Below, in pieces: positions 32,318-41,267 of a DNA stretch of 64,000 nt (position 1 is the stretch's first letter; each line of letters opens with the position of its first letter). The translations under genes were made by a program, and so were the position numbers. The notes under the pieces were generated by a model. The model did not search any database. It was not told the origin of the DNA and saw only the letters and a list, made by a program, of their open reading frames with translations. This stretch comes from Candidatus Nomurabacteria bacterium (GTDB lineage Bacteria; Patescibacteriota; Saccharimonadia; Saccharimonadales; Saccharimonadaceae): positions 1 to 64,000 of the forward strand of contig JAISBI010000041.1 of NCBI GenBank assembly GCA_031266275.1, read 5' to 3'.

Positions 32318-32953
32318 ATGAAGAGAAAACAACAAATTGTCGAGAACCCGGTGGGGTTTCGGTTATTCAGAATGTGCGCGCGGCCGGTTTTTTATTTGCT
32401 TTTTCACCCGAAAATTTTCGGGCGGGAAAACGTGCCGCGCAGCGGTGGCGTGGTTTTGGCGGTTAATCACAAGGGGATTTTGGAATGTTTCCTCGCTGCT
32501 GACGCGACGAAGCGCAATGTGCATTATCTGGCGGCCGGCTACCTCTTTGACTTGCCGATTGTCGGGACGCTGATGAAAAAGTTCGGCGCCGTGCGGGTCG
32601 ATCGGGCCAAAGACGGCGACGACCCGAAAAATAATTCGGCTTATCAATATGCGGTGGAGTATCTACAGCGCGGCCATTTGGTTTATATCAATCCAGAGGG
32701 CACGCGCAATAAAGGCGAAACGCGCCAAGACTTATTACTGCCTCTGCGGCACGGCGCGGCGGCGATGGTGCAAAAAACTGGCGCCAGATTGGTTCCAGTG
32801 GCCGTAGTCGGTGATTTCAACATCATCGGTCGAAGCGTTCGCATGTACGTCGGCAAGCCGATTAAAACAGAAGGGCTCAGCGTCGAGCAAACGACCGAAA
32901 AATTATATGATATAATGTATAAGATGTTAAAGGATAATGGGGAGAAAATATGA
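32318..32953 (+). CDS. Lysophospholipid acyltransferase (PlsC-like)
   Basis: 211 residues. Acyltransferase motif I reads NHKGILE, with Glu in the position of the usual Asp (H-x4-D). Motif III is NPEGTRNK, and VPVAVVG matches motif IV. An N-terminal hydrophobic segment (ARPVFYLLFH) fits membrane association. It esterifies an acyl group to lysophosphatidate or a similar acceptor. It is first in an overlapping operon with a lipid kinase and an acyl-activating enzyme. TACAAT at 32302-32307 lies 10 nt before the ATG with no clear SD. Confidence 0.82.
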   Translation: MKRKQQIVENPVGFRLFRMCARPVFYLLFHPKIFGRENVPRSGGVVLAVNHKGILECFLAADATKRNVHYLAAGYLFDLPIVGTLMKKFGAVRVDRAKDGDDPKNNSAYQYAVEYLQRGHLVYINPEGTRNKGETRQDLLLPLRHGAAAMVQKTGARLVPVAVVGDFNIIGRSVRMYVGKPIKTEGLSVEQTTEKLYDIMYKMLKDNGEKI

Positions 32954-33843
32954 ACAAAAAGCTGGAATATGTCTTCATCGTGAACCCGATAGCCGGATCG
33001 CAGAACGCGGACGAGGTCATCGAGCGCATTCATGAAGTCTGCCGCAAACACGAATTGAAATATCGCATCATCAAAACCGAGCGGCCGAAGCACGCGTCGG
33101 AAATTGTGCGCAAATTGCCCAAAACCGGCAAGGTGATTTTCGCAGTCGGCGGCGATGGCACCATGAACGAAGTCCTGCAAGGCATGATGAAAACGAACAA
33201 TGTCATGGGCGTCATCCCGAACGGCACCGGCAATGATTTTTCGGCTTCGCTGGCCAAAATCAAAGACAAGGAACCGAAAATCGACGTCGGCGTGCTCAAT
33301 CATCGGCAATATTTTTTGAATTACGTCGGCATGGGGTTCAGCACTAACGTGACAGTAGCCGCATCGCAAAAATTCCGCCGGAAGTGGATTCCGAAAAAAG
33401 CCCGTTTTCCGCTGTCAATCCTGCACACCGTCGCGACTTTCCGGCCGATGAAAATTAAATTTACCATCAATGGCACGACCAAAGAAGAGCGGTCGACCAT
33501 CATAGTTGCGGCTAACGGTTCGCGTTTCGGCCTCGAGTACTTCATCGCTCCAGAAGCGGATTTGCGCGATGGCGAGATGGATATTTGCTTCGTCGATGCC
33601 GTGTCACTGCCGGTGTTAATCCCATTGATAAATTCCGTCAAAACTGGCGAGCATGTCAAAAACCCCAACGTCCACATGCGCCGAACCGATCACGTCAAAA
33701 TCCAATCCGAAAAACACGTTTCGTTTGACATCGACGGCGAGCTGATGACGGCCAATAAACTCGATATCAAAATAATCAGAGGCGGCGTGACCATCTTTAA
33801 TGACCAGAAATTCATTCGGGAGATTGTGGACGATGAAAGTTAA
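32950..33843 (+). CDS. Diacylglycerol/lipid kinase (DagK/YegS family)
   Basis: 297 residues overlapping the acyltransferase by 4 nt. Signatures: IVNPIAGSQNADEV, the nucleotide loop VGGDGTMNEVLQG (~70-82), PNGTGNDFSASL, and VSFDIDGE near the C-terminus. It phosphorylates diacylglycerol or a related lipid to feed phospholipid recycling. In this operon it would return scavenged diacylglycerol to phosphatidate (inference). Cytoplasmic, peripheral membrane. Confidence 0.88.
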   Translation: MNKKLEYVFIVNPIAGSQNADEVIERIHEVCRKHELKYRIIKTERPKHASEIVRKLPKTGKVIFAVGGDGTMNEVLQGMMKTNNVMGVIPNGTGNDFSASLAKIKDKEPKIDVGVLNHRQYFLNYVGMGFSTNVTVAASQKFRRKWIPKKARFPLSILHTVATFRPMKIKFTINGTTKEERSTIIVAANGSRFGLEYFIAPEADLRDGEMDICFVDAVSLPVLIPLINSVKTGEHVKNPNVHMRRTDHVKIQSEKHVSFDIDGELMTANKLDIKIIRGGVTIFNDQKFIREIVDDES

Positions 33844-35518
33844 AACTCCGTGGTACGATTCATATAAGGGCATGCGCAAACACCTGCGCTACCCCAATCA
33901 TTCGCTCTATACTCAGTTGCGCGAGGCGATAAAGAAATATCCCGACAACGTAGCGCTGAAATATTTCAACAAAGACACGACCTATGAACAGCTGGACATC
34001 AAAATCCGCCGCTGTTCGCACGCCCTGATTGCCAATGGCGTCCGGCCGGGCGACGTCGTGACTATTTGCATGCCCAATACGCCAGAATGCGTCATCATGT
34101 TTTACGCGCTGAACCGGATTGGCGCCGTCGCGTCCATCATTCATCCGCTGGCCGCCGAAAACGAAATCAAGCGCTACCTCGAGATTTCCGACAGCAAAAT
34201 GATCCTCGTCATCAACGTGGCGCTGGAAAAAATCGAAAATATTATCTCTGATACGCGCGTTTTCAAAGTCATCGTGGTGACGCCGAGCGATTCGATGCCC
34301 ATCGTCAAAAAAACCGCTTATAATCAAACGGTGGCGCGGCTGAGTAATAAAGTCAAAGAATCGGCTCGCTTCACGTCATGGAAAAAATTCATGCGTTCGG
34401 CCGAAGAATACACTGGTAAAATCAATGAAAAAGTCGTCGGGCGGGACGTAGCCTGCATTTTGTACAGCGGCGGCACGACGGGCGAGCCAAAAGGAATTTT
34501 ACTGACTAATAAAGGCATCAACGCCATTTCTATTCAAGCGGTCGAGGCCATCGGCAACCTGTCCGACCAAGATTCGCTGCTGGCAATATTGCCGATGTTT
34601 CACGGCTTCGGACTGGCCATCGGCGTGCATACGACGCTCTGTCTCGGCGCGACGGATGTGTTGATTCCGCAATTCAGCGTCAATACTTTCCACCGTTTGC
34701 TCAATAAATACGAGCCGACCGTCATCGTCGGCGTGCCGACATTATTCGAAGCATTGCTCAAAAACAAGCATATGAAAAACATTGACCTGTCATATCTGCG
34801 ACATATTATTTGCGGCGGCGACTCGCTGTCGGTGGGGCTAAAAAAGCGCACCGACGCATTCCTGCACGAACACGGCTGCTTCGAACAAGTCCGCGAGGGC
34901 TACGGATTGACAGAGACCGTCACGGCCTGCACCGTCATGCCGACCGGACAATATCGCGAAAATTCCATCGGGCTGCCATTCCCAGACGTTTACGTCAAAA
35001 TCGTCAAACCCTACACCCAAGTCGAAGTAGCGTACGGCGAAGTCGGCGAAATCTGCGTCGCCACCGTCGGAATGATGGTCGGCTATCTGAACGATGAGCT
35101 CGAAACCGCTCGTGTCTTGCAGCGCCATCGCGACGGTATGTTGTGGCTGCACACCGGCGATCTCGGCACGATGGACAAAGACGGCTTCACTTATTTCAAA
35201 CAGCGGCTCAAGAGGATGATTATCTCGTCAGGCTACAACGTTTATCCGCAATTCATCGAAAATATAATTGACGAATTTGATGGCGTGTTAATGAGCACGG
35301 TCATTGGCGTACCAGATGCGTATCGCGGCATGGCACCGAAAGCCTTCGTCGTATTGAAAAACAAAGTCAAACCCAACGAATCGTTCAAGCGCGCCCTACG
35401 CGAACATTGCCGCAAAAACTTAGCCAAATATGAAATGCCGACCCGCTTCGTCTTCAAAAAATCCCTGCCCAAAACTCTCGTCGGTAAGGTCAATTATCGC
35501 GAGTTAGAAAAAGAATAA
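33833..35518 (+). CDS. Fatty-acid AMP ligase / acyl-CoA or acyl-ACP synthetase
   Basis: 561 residues; ATG 33833 with GGGAG upstream, overlapping the kinase stop. ANL-superfamily motifs: P-loop LYSGGTTGEPKG, ICGGDSLS, GYGLTETV, the adenylate-binding LHTGDLGTMD, hinge KRMIISSGYNVYP and the C-terminal lysine region KTLVGKVNYREL. It activates fatty acids with ATP. The acceptor (CoA, ACP or PlsX-type route) is unknown. Together with the two upstream genes it makes a compact host-fatty-acid incorporation operon, consistent with a lineage lacking fatty-acid synthesis. Confidence 0.88.
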   Translation: MKVKTPWYDSYKGMRKHLRYPNHSLYTQLREAIKKYPDNVALKYFNKDTTYEQLDIKIRRCSHALIANGVRPGDVVTICMPNTPECVIMFYALNRIGAVASIIHPLAAENEIKRYLEISDSKMILVINVALEKIENIISDTRVFKVIVVTPSDSMPIVKKTAYNQTVARLSNKVKESARFTSWKKFMRSAEEYTGKINEKVVGRDVACILYSGGTTGEPKGILLTNKGINAISIQAVEAIGNLSDQDSLLAILPMFHGFGLAIGVHTTLCLGATDVLIPQFSVNTFHRLLNKYEPTVIVGVPTLFEALLKNKHMKNIDLSYLRHIICGGDSLSVGLKKRTDAFLHEHGCFEQVREGYGLTETVTACTVMPTGQYRENSIGLPFPDVYVKIVKPYTQVEVAYGEVGEICVATVGMMVGYLNDELETARVLQRHRDGMLWLHTGDLGTMDKDGFTYFKQRLKRMIISSGYNVYPQFIENIIDEFDGVLMSTVIGVPDAYRGMAPKAFVVLKNKVKPNESFKRALREHCRKNLAKYEMPTRFVFKKSLPKTLVGKVNYRELEKE

Positions 35519-35519
35519 A

Positions 35520-36452
35520 ATGTCTGGCGAGACTATAGCCACGCGGGAAAATTTAAAGATGAACAGGTGGGAGCAAATTGACCCCGAACGAGCCGCCCTC
35601 GCGACCGAGTTCGATTATCCTGTTAAAGTCAGCAACAGATCGATGAACCTGAACATACAAGGTCCAAACGACTCAAGCGCGCAAGTAGTCGTATTAATGC
35701 CGGGCCGCGCTGTCTCCGCGCCAACTGAAGATATGAAACCGCTCATTGACCAATTAAAAGCTATTCGTCGAGTGGTCACTATTTCGCCGTTTGGCATGGG
35801 GCTAAGCGATTTACCGGATAAAAAGCAAACTTCAGAACAGCGCGCCGACGATTTCTTTGCCGCTTTGCAAGAGTTGAAGCGGCAAGGCGTTATCCCAGAT
35901 GACGCCCGTTATACTATGGTGGCGCATTCACAATCGGGCCAAGCTAACCTAGTTTTCGCGAATAAACACCCCGAGACGGTTCAGGGCGTGGTGATGATAG
36001 ACGCTTATTTACCAGGTCAAGACGAGTATTTATTGAGTATGTACCCAGATTTATTTAGTGATTCAGTCATTGATGACGACGCCGAATCCCAGGGAGATTT
36101 ACCGGACGACAATTACAATGACGTTGATGGTTATACCGAAGAAGAAAAAGCACGTATCAGAGCGCTCTATGAACGTAATAAAGATAATGATGTCATAATT
36201 AGCGAAATGAAAAAGTCGAGCACGCCGGAATCATTGGTCGGATTGCGTTTTCCTGACAACATCCCGACTGTTTTTCTGACGCCACAAGATACGACCGAGC
36301 AAGCTCCGGCGATTACAGATTGGCGGACCGAGCAAATAACATCTAGTCAAAAAAGTAAGTCTGTCGAACTTCCGGGCACGCATTTTTTGCATCATACGCA
36401 GGCGCCCGCCATTGCGCAGGAAATATTGAGCATTTCAGAACCAATATGGTGA
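35520..36452 (+). CDS. Alpha/beta-hydrolase
   Basis: 310 residues, starting 1 nt after the previous stop, so co-transcribed with the lipid operon. The nucleophile elbow is AHSQSGQA (G-x-S-x-G-like, Ser near 143), strand VVVLMPGRA precedes it, and the catalytic-His region is ELPGTHFLHHTQAP. An acidic lid (DDDAESQGDLPDD) is inserted around 180-205. A lipase/esterase role releasing fatty acids would suit the operon, but this is inference. Confidence 0.75.
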   Translation: MSGETIATRENLKMNRWEQIDPERAALATEFDYPVKVSNRSMNLNIQGPNDSSAQVVVLMPGRAVSAPTEDMKPLIDQLKAIRRVVTISPFGMGLSDLPDKKQTSEQRADDFFAALQELKRQGVIPDDARYTMVAHSQSGQANLVFANKHPETVQGVVMIDAYLPGQDEYLLSMYPDLFSDSVIDDDAESQGDLPDDNYNDVDGYTEEEKARIRALYERNKDNDVIISEMKKSSTPESLVGLRFPDNIPTVFLTPQDTTEQAPAITDWRTEQITSSQKSKSVELPGTHFLHHTQAPAIAQEILSISEPIW

Positions 36453-36487
36453 GCTGGTAGTGAAAATCGAATAAAATGCGTTTCTGA

Positions 36488-36516
36488 TTGCTATTTCCGC
36501 CGCTGTGTGCTATTGT
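36488..36516 (+). promoter_or_regulatory. Promoter TTGCTA-17-TATTGT
   Basis: TTGCTA (36488-36493), spacer ending TGTGTGC, TATTGT (36511-36516). Upstream of the small membrane-protein gene. Confidence 0.6.
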
Positions 36517-36555
36517 AGAGCCAACGTTATTGCGCGTCGTACATGGAGGTTGGAA

Positions 36556-36927
36556 ATGAGCAATGTGAAAGTAACCGTCCTGGTACTGATTTGGATAGCC
36601 CAGATGGTTTCGATGTGCTATCCACTAGGATACTATCTTTGCCGTTGGCTGATCGGTCCAGACAGTAGCATCTTTCAGCACAGAGAAAGCTTCGTAGGGA
36701 CTTGTTTTCTAGGGGCCCTGATTATTGTATTGGCAATTGTTTTATTCGCCACGGTCTGGCTTTTGGTTTTTTTATCAATATCACGGGCAAGCCTAAGAAA
36801 ACACGCCAAGTCGGCAGAGAAAATGGTTTCTCTAGCGTGTCTGATGCCCGGAATAGTTTTGCTAGTTTTCTTCTGGCCGTTTTTCCTGTTTTTTGGCTCG
36901 GCGGAGCAAAAGACACGAGAATGGTGA
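36556..36927 (+). CDS. Small membrane protein, unknown
   Basis: 123 residues from ATG 36556 (GGAGG upstream). Three hydrophobic helices: near 5-28, 52-78 and 98-120, the last two rich in Val/Leu/Phe. A basic loop (RASLRKHAKSAEK) lies between them. No recognised domain. Stand-alone cassette with own promoter and terminator. Confidence 0.6.
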   Translation: MSNVKVTVLVLIWIAQMVSMCYPLGYYLCRWLIGPDSSIFQHRESFVGTCFLGALIIVLAIVLFATVWLLVFLSISRASLRKHAKSAEKMVSLACLMPGIVLLVFFWPFFLFFGSAEQKTREW

Positions 36928-36955
36928 TGGTATAGCATTCTTCTCCTCGTTTCAT

Positions 36956-36994
36956 GGGCTTCTCGACATCATGTCGAGAAGCTCAATTCTTTTT
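36956..36994 (+). terminator. Terminator after the 36556 gene
   Basis: GCTTCTCGACA and TGTCGAGAAGC stem with TCA loop, then AATTCTTTTT. Confidence 0.8.
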
Positions 36995-37016
36995 ACGACT
37001 TTTTTGCCGTTTTCTA

Positions 37017-37045
37017 TTGACTTTTTTGATAAAGTGTGCTATAAT
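37017..37045 (+). promoter_or_regulatory. Promoter TTGACT-17-TATAAT
   Basis: TTGACT (37017-37022), spacer ending AAAGTGTGC, TATAAT (37040-37045). Strong consensus, drives a mini membrane protein after a ~95-nt leader. Confidence 0.75.
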
Positions 37046-37151
37046 GATAGAAGATAGGACGTGAGTTCTATAGGAGTTATCACTTAATAGGCATGGGCAA
37101 AATTGGCCACGTAAGGCCATTACTGATACAGTTTCAGAAAGGAGACGGAAT

Positions 37152-37322
37152 ATGGATCTGATACTATTGTTGGCAGTCGTCTGCTTCATAGCGCTTTGGC
37201 TTTTGTCGAAGTTTGTGAAAATAGGTCTGGGCTGCGGATGTCTGGTAATCGCGGTGATAATTATCATCGCTGTATTACTCGTAATGTTCGCGAGCTGCGG
37301 CTTGTTTTCTTTGCTATCGTAG
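37152..37322 (+). CDS. 56-residue membrane mini-protein
   Basis: ATG 37152 behind AAAGGAGAC. The 56-residue product is almost wholly hydrophobic: a first helix LILLLAVVCFIALWLLSKF and a second IAVIIIIAVLLVMFA, separated by a CGCG turn. No known family. Strong promoter, SD and terminator support a real gene. Possible envelope or toxin-like peptide; no antitoxin is seen. Confidence 0.6.
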   Translation: MDLILLLAVVCFIALWLLSKFVKIGLGCGCLVIAVIIIIAVLLVMFASCGLFSLLS

Positions 37323-37325
37323 CTC

Positions 37326-37357
37326 TTCCCCCGCGTGAAATTTCACGGCGGGGGCTT
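37326..37357 (+). terminator. Terminator after the mini-protein gene
   Basis: CCCCCGCGTGAAA and TTTCACGGCGGGGG stem followed by CTTGTTTTTT. Confidence 0.85.
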
Positions 37358-37488
37358 GTTTTTTGTGTGAAACCGTGATAAACTAACAGGTAAATATCAG
37401 ACCCTGACTTTTCGTGGCGTCTAAAATAGAGAATAGCTCTCTGTTGTTGGTGTTTCGTGCGGTCGGTTAATAAATGGAAAGGGAGTTG

Positions 37489-38112
37489 ATGAAAACTCTA
37501 ATCGGTACCAAATTGGGTATGACCCAAATCACGAGCGAAGATGGCGTCGTCATTCCGGTGACTATCATTTCCGCTGGGCCGTGTACAGTGACTCAAGTTA
37601 AATCCGCCGAAACTGACGGATATACAGCTGTGCAATTGGGCTATGGTTCGGGTAAGAACTTGAGCAATGCCGTTAAAGGTCAGCTTGCGAAGAACAAGCT
37701 AGACATCAACCCTAAAGTCCTGCGCGAAGTGCGTGTGGATGAGCTCGGAGAGGTGAAAATTGGCGACGAAGTTAAAGCCGATATTTTCGCCATCGGCGAC
37801 GTCGTGGACGTGGTCGGGACGAGCAAGGGTAAAGGTTTCGCCGGCACGGTGAAACGCCATAACTTCAATACGTCGAGGCACACGCACGGTGGCAACGGCG
37901 TGGTGCGGAAGCCGGGCTCTATCGGGTCGATGTACCCGCAAAAAGTCCTGAAAGGCAAGAAAATGGCCGGTCAGATGGGCGCCGCCCAAACTACTATTAA
38001 AAATCTGAAAGTCGCGTTCGTGGACGCCGAGACAAATATTATCGGTCTCAAAGGCGCAGTACCGGGCCCCCGTCGCGGCCTCGTTATGATAAATGGAAAG
38101 GAGATGAAGTAA
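37489..38112 (+). CDS. rplC: 50S ribosomal protein L3
   Basis: 207 residues from ATG 37489, with GGGAG 6-7 nt upstream; ATG 37474 is less favourable because it contains the SD. L3 motifs: IGTKLGMTQI at the start, GKGFAGTVKRH, HGGNGVVRKPGS and the C-terminal AVPGPRRGLVMI. It is the first gene of a partial S10 operon; rpsJ (S10) is not immediately upstream. A TAAAAT (37422-37427) may be its -10. Confidence 0.95.
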   Translation: MKTLIGTKLGMTQITSEDGVVIPVTIISAGPCTVTQVKSAETDGYTAVQLGYGSGKNLSNAVKGQLAKNKLDINPKVLREVRVDELGEVKIGDEVKADIFAIGDVVDVVGTSKGKGFAGTVKRHNFNTSRHTHGGNGVVRKPGSIGSMYPQKVLKGKKMAGQMGAAQTTIKNLKVAFVDAETNIIGLKGAVPGPRRGLVMINGKEMK

Positions 38113-38711
38113 TGGCAGATTTAAAATTAGATAAAGCCGTTTTCGGTGTCGCAATTCCAAATCATGAATTAATGAAAGTCGCGTATGATGCTTATCTCGG
38201 CGAAAAGCGCCAAGTCGGCGCAAAAACGCTGAAGCGTGGCGAGGTGCGTGGCGGTGGTCGCAAACCTTGGCGGCAAAAAGGCACCGGACGAGCCCGTTTC
38301 GGTTCGTCCCGCAACCCGATTTGGCGGGGCGGTGGCGTAGCTTTTGGCCCCAGTGGTAATGAAAACTATACCAAGAAAATCGCGCGGGGCGCCAAGCGCG
38401 TCGCTCTGCGTCAAGCTTTGACTCTGGCTAATCAAGCTAAAAAAATCATCGTGGATGACGTCAAAGTCAGCGGCAAGACCAAAGACGCCGCCAAATTTTT
38501 GGCGCTGCGGAAAATCACTGAATTTGATCGCGTTTTGTTGGTCACAGAAAAGACCATCGCGATTCTTCGGAGTTTCAATAACATCTCGAACGTCAGAGTT
38601 GACAGCCCGAAGTACCTGACTGTTTTCCATATTTTGAACGCAGACAAGATTATTTTTAACGGCGAGAAAGCTCTCGGCGCCACGACTGAATGGCTGAAAG
38701 GAGACAAGTAA
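38112..38711 (+). CDS. rplD: 50S ribosomal protein L4
   Basis: 199 residues, overlapping rplC by one base. [25 protein letters not shown] is represented by [20 protein letters not shown], the L4 extended-loop signature near 40-60. Binds 23S rRNA and, in some bacteria, regulates its own operon. Confidence 0.95.
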   Translation: MADLKLDKAVFGVAIPNHELMKVAYDAYLGEKRQVGAKTLKRGEVRGGGRKPWRQKGTGRARFGSSRNPIWRGGGVAFGPSGNENYTKKIARGAKRVALRQALTLANQAKKIIVDDVKVSGKTKDAAKFLALRKITEFDRVLLVTEKTIAILRSFNNISNVRVDSPKYLTVFHILNADKIIFNGEKALGATTEWLKGDK

Positions 38712-39151
38712 TGTTGCTAATTCCCAGAGTATCTGAAAAAGCTTATGGCGCGACATTGAATAATATTTATGTATTTGACGTGCCGATGAGCGCCGTCAAA
38801 GCCGATGTCAAAAGGGCCATCGAGGGCGAATTCAAAGATGTCAAAGTCAAAGACGTGCGACTAGTCGTCGTCAAAGGCAAGCCCAAAGCTTTCATGCGCT
38901 CCAAGCGCAGTCGCGGCCTGTCCTATCGTTCGGATTTCAAAAAAGCTTACGTCACGTTGGCGTCCGGCAAGATTGAAATCCAAGCTTTCAAAGCCGAAGA
39001 ACCGGCCGAAAATGCAGCCGGCAAAGACGCGAAACAGCCCGCCGACAGCAAAAAAACTGAGGTATCGCGCGGCGACGCCGAAGCCAATGTCGAGACGAAA
39101 AAAGCCGGCTTGTTCGCTAAGCGCCGCACTGGCAGAAGAGGAGATAAATAA
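38711..39151 (+). CDS. rplW: 50S ribosomal protein L23 with C-terminal extension
   Basis: 146 residues from ATG 38711 (AAAGGAG upstream, one-base overlap with rplD). The core (RVSEKAYGATLNNIYVFDVP, DVRLVVVKGKPK) is a normal L23 to ~95. The last ~50 residues are an Ala/Glu/Lys-rich tail ending in a basic RRTGRRGDK, longer than typical L23. The tail may be surface-exposed near the tunnel exit, where trigger factor docks. Confidence 0.92.
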   Translation: MLLIPRVSEKAYGATLNNIYVFDVPMSAVKADVKRAIEGEFKDVKVKDVRLVVVKGKPKAFMRSKRSRGLSYRSDFKKAYVTLASGKIEIQAFKAEEPAENAAGKDAKQPADSKKTEVSRGDAEANVETKKAGLFAKRRTGRRGDK

Positions 39152-39990
39152 TGGCTATTCGTAAATTACAACCAACAACGCCAGCCCAACGCGGCATGAC
39201 GACGCAAGATTTCGGATCTATCACGACCAAAAAGCCGGTCAAAAGCCTACTGGTCGCCAAAAAGCAAAAATCCGGTCGCAATAATTCCGGTCGCATCACG
39301 GTGCGGCATCGCGGCGGCGGCGTCAAAAAATTCATCCGATTGGTCGATTTCAATCTGCCGGTCGGGACGAAAGCGACCGTCGAACATATTGAATATGATC
39401 CGAACCGCAGCGCGCGCATCGCTCGCATTAAAGATGAAAATGGTAAATTATATTATGTTTTGGCTGGCAATGGCATGAAACAAGGCGACGTCATCGAATC
39501 AACTGATGAAGCTCATGTCGAATCGCATAATCGTTTGCCGCTCAGCAAAATCCCAGTCGGTTCGACGGTCTATGCTATCGAACTGCAAGTCGGCAAAGGC
39601 GCTCAATTGGTGCGCTCAGCCGGAGCCAAAGCTCAATTGACCGCCAAAGAAGGCGACCACGCCATGATTAAATTGCCGTCTGGCGAAGTGCGCAAAGTCC
39701 GCGTCGAATGCCGCGCTTCAATTGGTTCGGTCGGCAATGAGCAACACCAGAATGTCAAAATCGGTTCGGCCGGCCGCAAACGCAACATGGGCATTCGCCC
39801 GACTGTGCGCGGCGTAGTCATGAACGCGGTCGACCACCCACACGGCGGCGGCGACGGCGGCCGACATGGGCCGGGCAAGGCACCACGCACGCCGTGGGGC
39901 CAATTGACATTAGGCTACAAAACTCGCCGCAATAAATCGACGAATAAAATGATAGTAAGAACTCGCCATGAGGCGAAGAGGAAGAGGTAA
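39151..39990 (+). CDS. rplB: 50S ribosomal protein L2
   Basis: 279 residues. Characteristic [15 protein letters not shown] start, [15 protein letters not shown], and C-terminal [17 protein letters not shown]-type loop with [13 protein letters not shown]. Peptidyl-transferase-centre protein. Overlaps rplW by one base. Confidence 0.97.
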   Translation: MAIRKLQPTTPAQRGMTTQDFGSITTKKPVKSLLVAKKQKSGRNNSGRITVRHRGGGVKKFIRLVDFNLPVGTKATVEHIEYDPNRSARIARIKDENGKLYYVLAGNGMKQGDVIESTDEAHVESHNRLPLSKIPVGSTVYAIELQVGKGAQLVRSAGAKAQLTAKEGDHAMIKLPSGEVRKVRVECRASIGSVGNEQHQNVKIGSAGRKRNMGIRPTVRGVVMNAVDHPHGGGDGGRHGPGKAPRTPWGQLTLGYKTRRNKSTNKMIVRTRHEAKRKR

Positions 39991-39992
39991 AT

Positions 39993-40274
39993 ATGAGTAG
40001 AAGTCTGAAAAAAGGCCCGTTTGTCGATGCCAAGTTGCAGAAAAAAGTCTTGGCGCTCGGCGCCGATGATCGCACGGTCATCAAAACTTGGGCGCGCGCC
40101 AGCACAATCACGCCGGAAATGGTCGGCCGCACTATTGCCGTTCACAATGGGAAACAGCATATTCCGGTATTCATATCAGAAAACATGGTCGGGCATAAAC
40201 TGGGCGAATTCGCACCGACCCGCAAATTCCGCAAACACGGCGGCAAAAAAGCCGCTGAAGGAGCCAAGCAATGA
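39993..40274 (+). CDS. rpsS: 30S ribosomal protein S19
   Basis: 93 residues: [15 protein letters not shown] start, [22 protein letters not shown] and [17 protein letters not shown], all standard S19. Two bases after rplB. Confidence 0.97.
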   Translation: MSRSLKKGPFVDAKLQKKVLALGADDRTVIKTWARASTITPEMVGRTIAVHNGKQHIPVFISENMVGHKLGEFAPTRKFRKHGGKKAAEGAKQ

Positions 40275-40693
40275 GTGATAAAGTCCCAACCGTCAAAGCC
40301 AGCGTAGTCGAATTGCGCATGGCGCCACGCAAAGTTGACATCGTGGCCAGCTTAGTGCGCGGCCGCTCAGTCGAAGACGCATTAGTGATTTTGGCGCACA
40401 CCCAGCGCCGCAGTGCCGAACCGATTGCGAAACTAATCGAAAGCGCCAAAGCCAACGCCATCAATAATCACAACTTCAAACCAGAGGGTCTGAAAATCAC
40501 GTCGCTGCAAGTCAACGCCGGCACTCGCCTGAAGCGCTACCGCCCCATCTCGCGCGGCCAAGCCCATCCGTTCATGAAAAGAACGTCCAATGTCTATATC
40601 GAAATCACCGGCGATTTGAAGCCGGCCAAAGAAAAGGTTTCGACCAAGACTACTGTGACGAAGACTACGAAGTCGGCCAAGAAAGCTAAATAA
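40271..40693 (+). CDS. rplV: 50S ribosomal protein L22
   Basis: 140 residues; [35 protein letters not shown] and the beta-hairpin end [19 protein letters not shown] Lys/Thr-rich tail follows. Overlaps rpsS by 4 nt. Usual next genes rpsC and rplP are absent; a toxin-like gene follows. Confidence 0.95.
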   Translation: MSDKVPTVKASVVELRMAPRKVDIVASLVRGRSVEDALVILAHTQRRSAEPIAKLIESAKANAINNHNFKPEGLKITSLQVNAGTRLKRYRPISRGQAHPFMKRTSNVYIEITGDLKPAKEKVSTKTTVTKTTKSAKKAK

Positions 40694-40724
40694 TTGACAA
40701 GATAAAAAGTTCAAAAAACATTTT

Positions 40725-40753
40725 TTGAATTAAATTGTTGGTTTTGTTATAAT
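40725..40753 (+). promoter_or_regulatory. Promoter TTGAAT-17-TATAAT, leaderless-type
   Basis: TTGAAT (40725-40730) and TATAAT (40748-40753); ATG 40760 is 6 nt downstream. Confidence 0.7.
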
Positions 40754-40759
40754 GCGTTT

Positions 40760-41152
40760 ATGTCAACAAAAAAATCTAGACTGTTAGAATTTGAGGGTGT
40801 GAAAATGCAGCCTCATGAAAAAGATACTATTTTGCGCTTGAGGAAATTAAACTTCGATGCCAAACCAGTTTTACCGACTGGGACTTCACGCACCCCAGAT
40901 GTTTTTATCGGAAATCAATTATGGGAAATTAAATCACCGGTTGGCTTTTCGAAGAAAACGACCATATACTCTCAGTTAAAACGTGCGAAAAAACAGTCCG
41001 AATATTTGGTTATAGATACAAAAAGAACTAAATTGCCTGATGATTTTATAGCTATAGAACTGCGAAAATTAATAAAATTCAAAGCATTTAAAAAGATTAA
41101 GCATATCCTATTAATCAAAAAATCTGGAAAAACACTTGACATAGAGAGATGA
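40760..41152 (+). CDS. CdiA-toxin-like nuclease domain protein
   Basis: 130 residues. The segment RTPDVFIGNQLWEIKSPVG carries a D...E-x-K pattern of a PD-(D/E)xK-type nuclease and closely resembles the C-terminal tRNase domains of contact-dependent inhibition proteins. Here it stands alone, without a secretion or filament part, and no adjacent immunity gene is evident. Lys/Ile-rich and AT-rich compared with the ribosomal genes, suggesting acquisition. Whether it is a toxin or a domesticated nuclease is unknown. Confidence 0.6.
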   Translation: MSTKKSRLLEFEGVKMQPHEKDTILRLRKLNFDAKPVLPTGTSRTPDVFIGNQLWEIKSPVGFSKKTTIYSQLKRAKKQSEYLVIDTKRTKLPDDFIAIELRKLIKFKAFKKIKHILLIKKSGKTLDIER

Positions 41153-41164
41153 TTTCGCTACAAT
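41136..41164 (+). promoter_or_regulatory. Consensus promoter TTGACA-17-TACAAT
   Basis: TTGACA (41136-41141) and TACAAT (41159-41164), nested at the 3' end of the nuclease gene. No coding gene follows directly, only the candidate small RNA. Confidence 0.7.
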
Positions 41165-41170
41165 GGTAAC

Positions 41171-41222
41171 ATAGAAAGGCCACCGGGCAGCGCGAATGTG
41201 CAGCAGTAGGAGCCTTTTTTGT
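41171..41222 (+). ncRNA. Candidate short non-coding RNA
   Basis: About 50 nt between a consensus promoter and a terminal AAAGGC...GCCTTTTTT stem with T-run. The inner part can pair GCAGCGC with GTGCAGC around GAAT. There is no start codon with an SD. It could also be a leader or a tiny independent terminator; family unknown. Confidence 0.4.
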
Positions 41223-41232
41223 TGACGTGTGC

Positions 41233-41261
41233 TTGACATCATGACATCTTCGTGCTATAAT
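41233..41261 (+). promoter_or_regulatory. Promoter TTGACA-17-TATAAT of the transglutaminase-like gene
   Basis: TTGACA (41233-41238), spacer ending TTCGTGC, TATAAT (41256-41261). It gives a leader of about 190 nt. Confidence 0.75.
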
Positions 41262-41267
41262 ACAACA

